In this document: positions 59,211 to 64,000 of the stretch, one piece after another | How positions within the stretch are numbered: the stretch's first letter is position 1 | Layout of the letters: each line of letters opens with the position of its first letter | NCBI RefSeq assembly: GCF_026151205.1 | Contig: NC_087077.1 | Coordinates: 11,134,983 to 11,198,982 of the forward strand | Direction of reading: 5' to 3' | Source: Bolinopsis microptera | Taxonomy: Eukaryota > Ctenophora > Tentaculata > Lobata > Bolinopsidae | DNA length: 64,000 nt | Translations under genes and position numbers: made by a program | The notes under the pieces: model-generated | What the model saw: the letters and a program-made list of their open reading frames with translations, nothing else | Database searches by the model: none | What the model was told of the DNA's origin: nothing

Positions 59211-59590
59211 AAAACTTGCAGATGTATGTTGGATAACTGTGACTAGGATAGTCTGAAAATATTATCCGGCGTTTTGATTTTTACTTTGTCATCCTTTAGT
59301 TTAAATCTTTATTTGTGCGTAAATCGCTGAGCGATTGCAGCATGTAATGTGATCCTTTTACGTTTACATAAGGGCGGCAAAGTTTATATATATATATATA
59401 TATAAATACTTTAAGGAGCGGTATATCTTGTGTTTTGTTATTTTTCTTGATTTGTTAATTGTGTTTCAGATGAAATTAGAGTAAAGCATTTTTTATTGTC
59501 ATAGTTAAATAGACTCTGTTCTGGTTAACTGGCAAGGATCAAAATTGTTCATCTGGTGATTCAATCACGTGATAGAGTTCCTTCGTCTTC

Positions 59591-61770
59591 TCAGGGAGGA
59601 GTCTGCAACATATCCACATAAGTATCCAAGGCACTGATTACAAATTCCTCACTACTGATAAATTGTTGTCCGTAGTTGTTTGCGGAGGAGATAGCACGTG
59701 CGATAAGAGACGATGAAAGTTCGTATTTGTTGGATGATTCAGTGTGTTCGGCGAGCAGTTGGAACAGAGCCTCGCAAACCCCTCTGTCGCACACCGAGCC
59801 TAGTTCCCTGAAGTTAAAGTTTACTTTTACTGTTCTATGCCAAACATGTGACAGTTTAAGTGCATCTGTTAAAACATATTCAGTACCTGTTCAAGCTCGA
59901 CAGTATAATTGATAACATGTAATCACGTCGTCGTAATGGGGATAATAAACAGGCATTGCAAACACTACAATGGCACTGACACACACACCTGTACAGAAGT
60001 TCTGAGTGTTTCTTGTAATCATGACACACTAAACAAGTTAGAACGTTGTTGTAGAACAGTTGGTGAGGTACAGCGTCTAGCTCCTTGCAATCTGTAGATA
60101 TATCTGGTAAATGTGGAGCTACAGTGTAGCTGCTACACCCTGCTGGGGAGGTGGTACACGTTTTGCTGTAAACGTGGTTTTAACTATTATCACTGACCGT
60201 TGATACAATGGTAGGATTGCGCTTCCAACTACGAGATGGGCCAGTTTAAACCATAAATGGGATTTGTACATAATATAATATTATTAGAAAATAATTAAAA
60301 TGTTGAACAGCAAACACTCACTCAGCTTCTCAAGGAGTCGTTCTGCAATTATTGGAGGTAGACCATTGCATAAACCTTTCAGCAGTTCGTTATGAAGCTT
60401 ACCAGTCAAACCTGTAATAAAGATGAGTGGTTATGTCCAGTTTTAAACTCTCATTGATTAAGGGGTACATTCTTTTCTATGATTTTCCATCAGATTTGTT
60501 AAAACCTTAGCTTTTTTGCAGAGGTTTTCACATTTTGGCACTGAACAAGTCCCGGAAATGAACATACCTTTGTCTCGAAGTATTTTGTAAGCGCTGATAA
60601 CGTTATCTGAGAAAGCTGGTCTGGAGTGATGTGTCAAACAAACCAGCCTTTGAGCTCTAACGATTACACTTACCTGAAATCATGATTTGATAACAGATAT
60701 GAACACGACGGCACGTACTTTACGTACAACGTTTTTTAACTGCATGCAGGGCATGCACAAGCCGCCGGCCGCGCGCGCGTGATAAACTAGCTGCTGAAAT
60801 ACACAATAATCAGTGTGGCGACTGCCATAATCAACATATCTTATTTGGACTGGCAGTTGCACTGGCAATTCTATCACACAGCGTGCTTGTTGACGTCTGT
60901 TTGTCACGTTAGTTGATACCATACACTTGAATGTATGTTGTATGTGACAGTGCTTATATGATCTATCATAAACATCCCGCCAAAATAAACAAAACATTGT
61001 GACTGTTACGTTCTGTAAACTGTTAATGAAATTAATCCAACTTGGTCCTTCGACATCTCTTCTAAATCAAATCACCTACTCAATTTTGATTTTAGTACAT
61101 TAAATTTAATTATGATATTCTTGTGGGTGTAATGGTTAAACATATCAAGTTTCAGGACAACAGTAAACCACAAGGATAAACACCAAACAGTGAGTCAATC
61201 CAAAGCACCAAGTCACGTTTTTGTTCAGCACTAAATCGATAAAATAATTCAATAACATCGTAATGTTCACACTTCACTTACTTCTTCTACAAGTGAACCG
61301 AAGTGTTGGCTCAAGAATGCTATCGGATCTTTGGGACGATTCTCCACCAGTAACGATATAACCTGAAATCGTAATTAACTTTAACTAGCATTACACAGTT
61401 ACATAGCGTAACATAGCGTTACAAAGTAACATAATTGTACTCAGAATCAGAAAGCGTTACATTAGATGAAATACATATCGTGTCAAAGAGTGTGATCCGG
61501 AAACGAATCGTTAACTGATAAATTCAATCACCATTAAATTACCGGTTGCGTATACGAGAGGCTGCAGATACATGGGATTGGGATCACGTGAACCATTCTA
61601 TACCGGGTTTATTTTCTTCTATACTATGCAATCGCTTCGCCTCAGAGGCCTGTGTGTACTGGTTTAACTGTACTCACATCTCTCATAGCGTTGTTCACAC
61701 CAGACTTTTCGAAATACTCTTCTGGATCTGAGATCTTCTCAATAGTACTTTTCTCCTTTTTGTTCATCAT
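59591..61770 (-). CDS. TPGS1: Tubulin polyglutamylase complex subunit 1
   Basis: Non-catalytic subunit that helps target the TTLL1-containing tubulin polyglutamylase to cilia and axonal microtubules. Minus-strand exons 61770-61678, 61362-61282, 60673-60568, 60411-60318 and 59807-59591 (TGA), all phase-consistent, 196 aa. The start is one of two adjacent ATGs at 61770 or 61767. Residues about 18-55 form the RIIa-like dimerisation/docking domain (EEYFEKSGV...VENRPKDPIAFLSQHF). The AQRLVCLTHHSRPAFSDNVI helix, an ELLKGLCNGLPPIIAERLL region and a C-terminal EEFVISALDTYVDML segment follow, matching the order in animal TPGS1. It is shorter than the vertebrate protein (about 290 aa). The donor of exon 4 is ambiguous (60322 or 60318); only 60318 keeps the frame. 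Confidence 0.85.
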
Positions 61771-62755
61771 CCTGTACAACCTTCCTTGTAAGTTATCTAC
61801 AACTCAAACTACAAACCAATTCCTGTATATGGTCAGTATTAGTTATAATGGAGATAGAGGGAGGGTTCATTATTCCACAGATATGGGTAAATATTACAAA
61901 ACCTTGCTTATTAGATTATTGTATTGGATGTTTTTAATTAATTACGTATTTGATGTGGTGTGTGTGTGTATAGGTGTGTAAAGTATTTTGTAATGTATTG
62001 TACCCGCTTGACGGGTATTGCGGTTGCATACACAATAGTGACTTTAATATAACTCAACCGTACGGTTACAATAACTTATTGAACTTGATCAGAAGTAAAA
62101 CTCATTATTAACCTAATTAAAATACTTCTCCGCACTATTTAATTGGGTAAATAATGTCATGATGACAAAAAGTAATCAAAATGCATCATCAAATCTTCAA
62201 TATTCATTAATTTATAAAACAGTAAAAGTTCGTCTAAAAATCAAGTTAGAATACCATAAAAATAGCACGCTGGCAAATTTAGTATTGATCATTCTTTGAA
62301 CATGTACTATCAGAATATTGTTAACAAAATCACGCATAAAATCATAATTCACTCAAACTTAAAAAGTCAATAATAATTTTTCACGAAGCAATTAAGATCA
62401 AACAAAATCATCGGTAAAAAATGAAGAATACATCACAAAAAATTAAAGCAAAATACTGGTATATATTTCAATATTGAGTAATGAGCAAAATGAAGATTAG
62501 TTCATTGGACAGTTCTGTAGCCTAGTTGTACATAATACATATTATGTAGTTAATAAATCACACAAATCAGACACCCGTATTAAAAAACATATCGTATACC
62601 GGTATGTTTATTACCGGTATACTATATATGTGTTTTTTTCAATGTATACACTACACAGTATACATAAAACATGCATCTTATTTCCCGCAGTTTTTTGTTC
62701 AATTTTCACATATCCATGGCCCAGCCATTCCGGTAAATCTGGTTCAGTTTCAATG
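61771..62755. other. Spacer between TPGS1 and PCYT1
   Basis: AT-rich; contains an 11-bp-arm palindrome at 62594-62622 (GTATACCGGTA...TACCGGTATAC). It must hold the TPGS1 promoter and the PCYT1 3' UTR, but no specific signal is clear. Confidence 0.4.
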
Positions 62756-63859
62756 TTAATCTTCCGCCTTTTGTTTCTTGCTTTTACTTTCAGTTCCATC
62801 TTCCTCATCCTCTTGATCACTCACATCTGAGGCAACTGGGGAGTTTTGGAGCGAGTTTTGGGGCGAGATGAAGTCCACTATTCTGTGACTCTGAAACAGA
62901 TGAGAAGTTAGAGTGCGTTCTGTGCAGAGTGCGTTCTATACAGAGTGCGTTCTATGCAGAATGTATGATTGCATGTGCTATAATTGAGATTGCAAAATTA
63001 TTGTAACGACAATGGACATTGGGCTAGGTAAAGTTCAGGTTAGGGCAACGTCAAAATTAAGGCTTAATATCAAAGCATATATCGAAATGTCATTATATGA
63101 AATTTCAGGGGCTCAAAATATGTTATACAACTTCGTTCAGCATCTTTTCTATAATAACTCTAGTAGCATGATAGTCGACATGATTTAAATCACTATTTAT
63201 CTGAGTTATGGTCCGAAAGAGGATAAATTATATAATCACATCAAAAATATGAGGTGATACTGATTCGATGACATCATGAAAATTGAATAGTAGAATCATA
63301 ATATAAATCGTACGATTCTTTCCCAGAGAGGATAGCAGTTAGTATTACATACAAATTCAACGGATTCGTAGTAGGACTAAGTAAGAACTTAGCAAAATAT
63401 TAAATTACAGCAATCTGAGTACTTACAATGGGCTCGTAGAAATACTCCATAAAATCCGCGATATAACCGTTAATAGCTTTATGAACTCCTTCTACCCTTC
63501 TCCTCACCTCCAACCGCTTCTCCTGTAGAACAGAAAATGATTAAATAAATAAAATAATTATTCGGATTTTAACAACTAATCGAGAATGCAGGATTTAGTT
63601 CTGTAACGGATACTTAAGACTTTTTGCATATTATCTTTACTTTAATATAGAAATCTCGAACTACTGCAAAAGAAGTTTTTTCCTTGTCAGAGTGTCGACC
63701 AAAAATTAAGGAGCACCTTCAGAAATGTAATTCCAAGATCATGGCGGGAGTACCCACGTTCCAGATTCCTCTGGAGATATTTGTCATACTCAGCAATAAT
63801 CCGAGTAATGTAGTCGGACGTTGAGACTGAGTTTGTTCTGATAACCGGCAGAAACATAC
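62756..63859 (-). CDS. PCYT1: Choline-phosphate cytidylyltransferase, 3' exons (partial)
   Basis: Enzyme making CDP-choline from CTP and phosphocholine, the rate-limiting step of phosphatidylcholine synthesis, activated by reversible membrane binding. Exons 63859-63717, 63522-63427 and 62890-62756 (TAA) join phase-consistently; upstream exons lie beyond the window. The first visible exon encodes the end of the catalytic fold: MFLPVIRTNSVSTSDYITRI, then AEYDKYLQRNLERGYSRHDL. The second encodes a basic amphipathic helix (EKRLEVRRRVEGVHKAINGY...FMEYFYEPI), corresponding to the membrane-binding domain. The third gives ISPQNSLQNSPVAS and an acidic then basic tail (DQEDEEDGTESKSKKQK). The usual RTEGISTS signature reads RTNSVSTS here. 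The membrane domain looks shorter than in vertebrates. Paralogue A or B cannot be distinguished. Confidence 0.9.
62911..62962. repeat. 18-bp tandem repeat, three copies
   Basis: Three units of GAGTGCGTTCTRTRCA in the intron just upstream of the last PCYT1 exon. Confidence 0.8.
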
Positions 63860-64000
63860 CTGGTATTTCAAAGAGTTTAACTTTCAACTCTGATAAGAGT
63901 GGTTAAATGGTCGTCAGACTGGAAAGTTAAGCGATAACCATAACTTTGTAATTATAATACAAAATTTGTATTGTGTTTAAATTTGATCAAACTTGAAATA

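Overview
This is a eukaryotic, almost certainly metazoan, nuclear segment. Genes are split by GT-AG introns, exons are small, coding density is low and the background is AT-rich. Short interstitial tracts of TTAGGG-type repeat are present. The recognisable proteins are animal-type: a C2H2 zinc-finger protein, very-long-chain enoyl-CoA reductase (TECR), tubulin polyglutamylase complex subunit 1 (TPGS1) and choline-phosphate cytidylyltransferase (PCYT1). Species cannot be fixed from the sequence; an invertebrate is likely. Nothing suggests a bacterial, viral or organellar source. All exon coordinates were derived by hand from splice-site phase agreement.

Layout. (1) 1-5035: AT-rich, no supported gene. 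(2) 5036-30163, minus strand: one 11-exon zinc-finger gene (about 460 aa, five C-terminal C2H2 fingers). Its introns carry a 1.4-kb minisatellite with higher-order structure (17.64-19.0 kb), a 3.65-kb TIR-bounded element filled with GGA-rich and GTCCG satellites (22.53-26.19 kb), and a region with about 15 dispersed copies of a GTTTACTTTGTCACA-like motif (26.2-28.1 kb). (3) 30.45-31.04 kb: an 18-bp inverted repeat enclosing a head-to-head telomere-repeat hairpin and a 14-bp minisatellite. (4) 31-42.1 kb: mobile-element territory, with a hAT-type MITE with 8-bp TSD, a perfect 149-bp inverted repeat, a decayed minus-strand coding sequence between 67-bp direct repeats, a 560-bp TIR element with 9-bp TSD, and a 5'-truncated, frameshifted non-LTR retrotransposon. 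(5) 42.9-49.7 kb, plus strand: a small 77-aa membrane-protein gene and two unrecognised genes. Those two genes together hold three copies of an LxxxLxDLGxxxMxxxL-like motif. (6) 49.8-52.87 kb: a 26-bp minisatellite open in all three plus-strand frames. It is followed by a second copy of the promoter-like segment that lies upstream of the second unrecognised gene. (7) 54.77-59.21 kb: TECR, plus. (8) 59.59-61.77 kb: TPGS1, minus, tail-to-tail with TECR. (9) 62.76-63.86 kb: 3' exons of PCYT1, minus, running off the window.

The conserved genes have unrelated housekeeping roles: very-long-chain fatty-acid elongation, tubulin glutamylation and phosphatidylcholine synthesis. There is no operon logic. 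The most unusual content is repeat architecture and the unrecognised LxDLG-motif gene pair.
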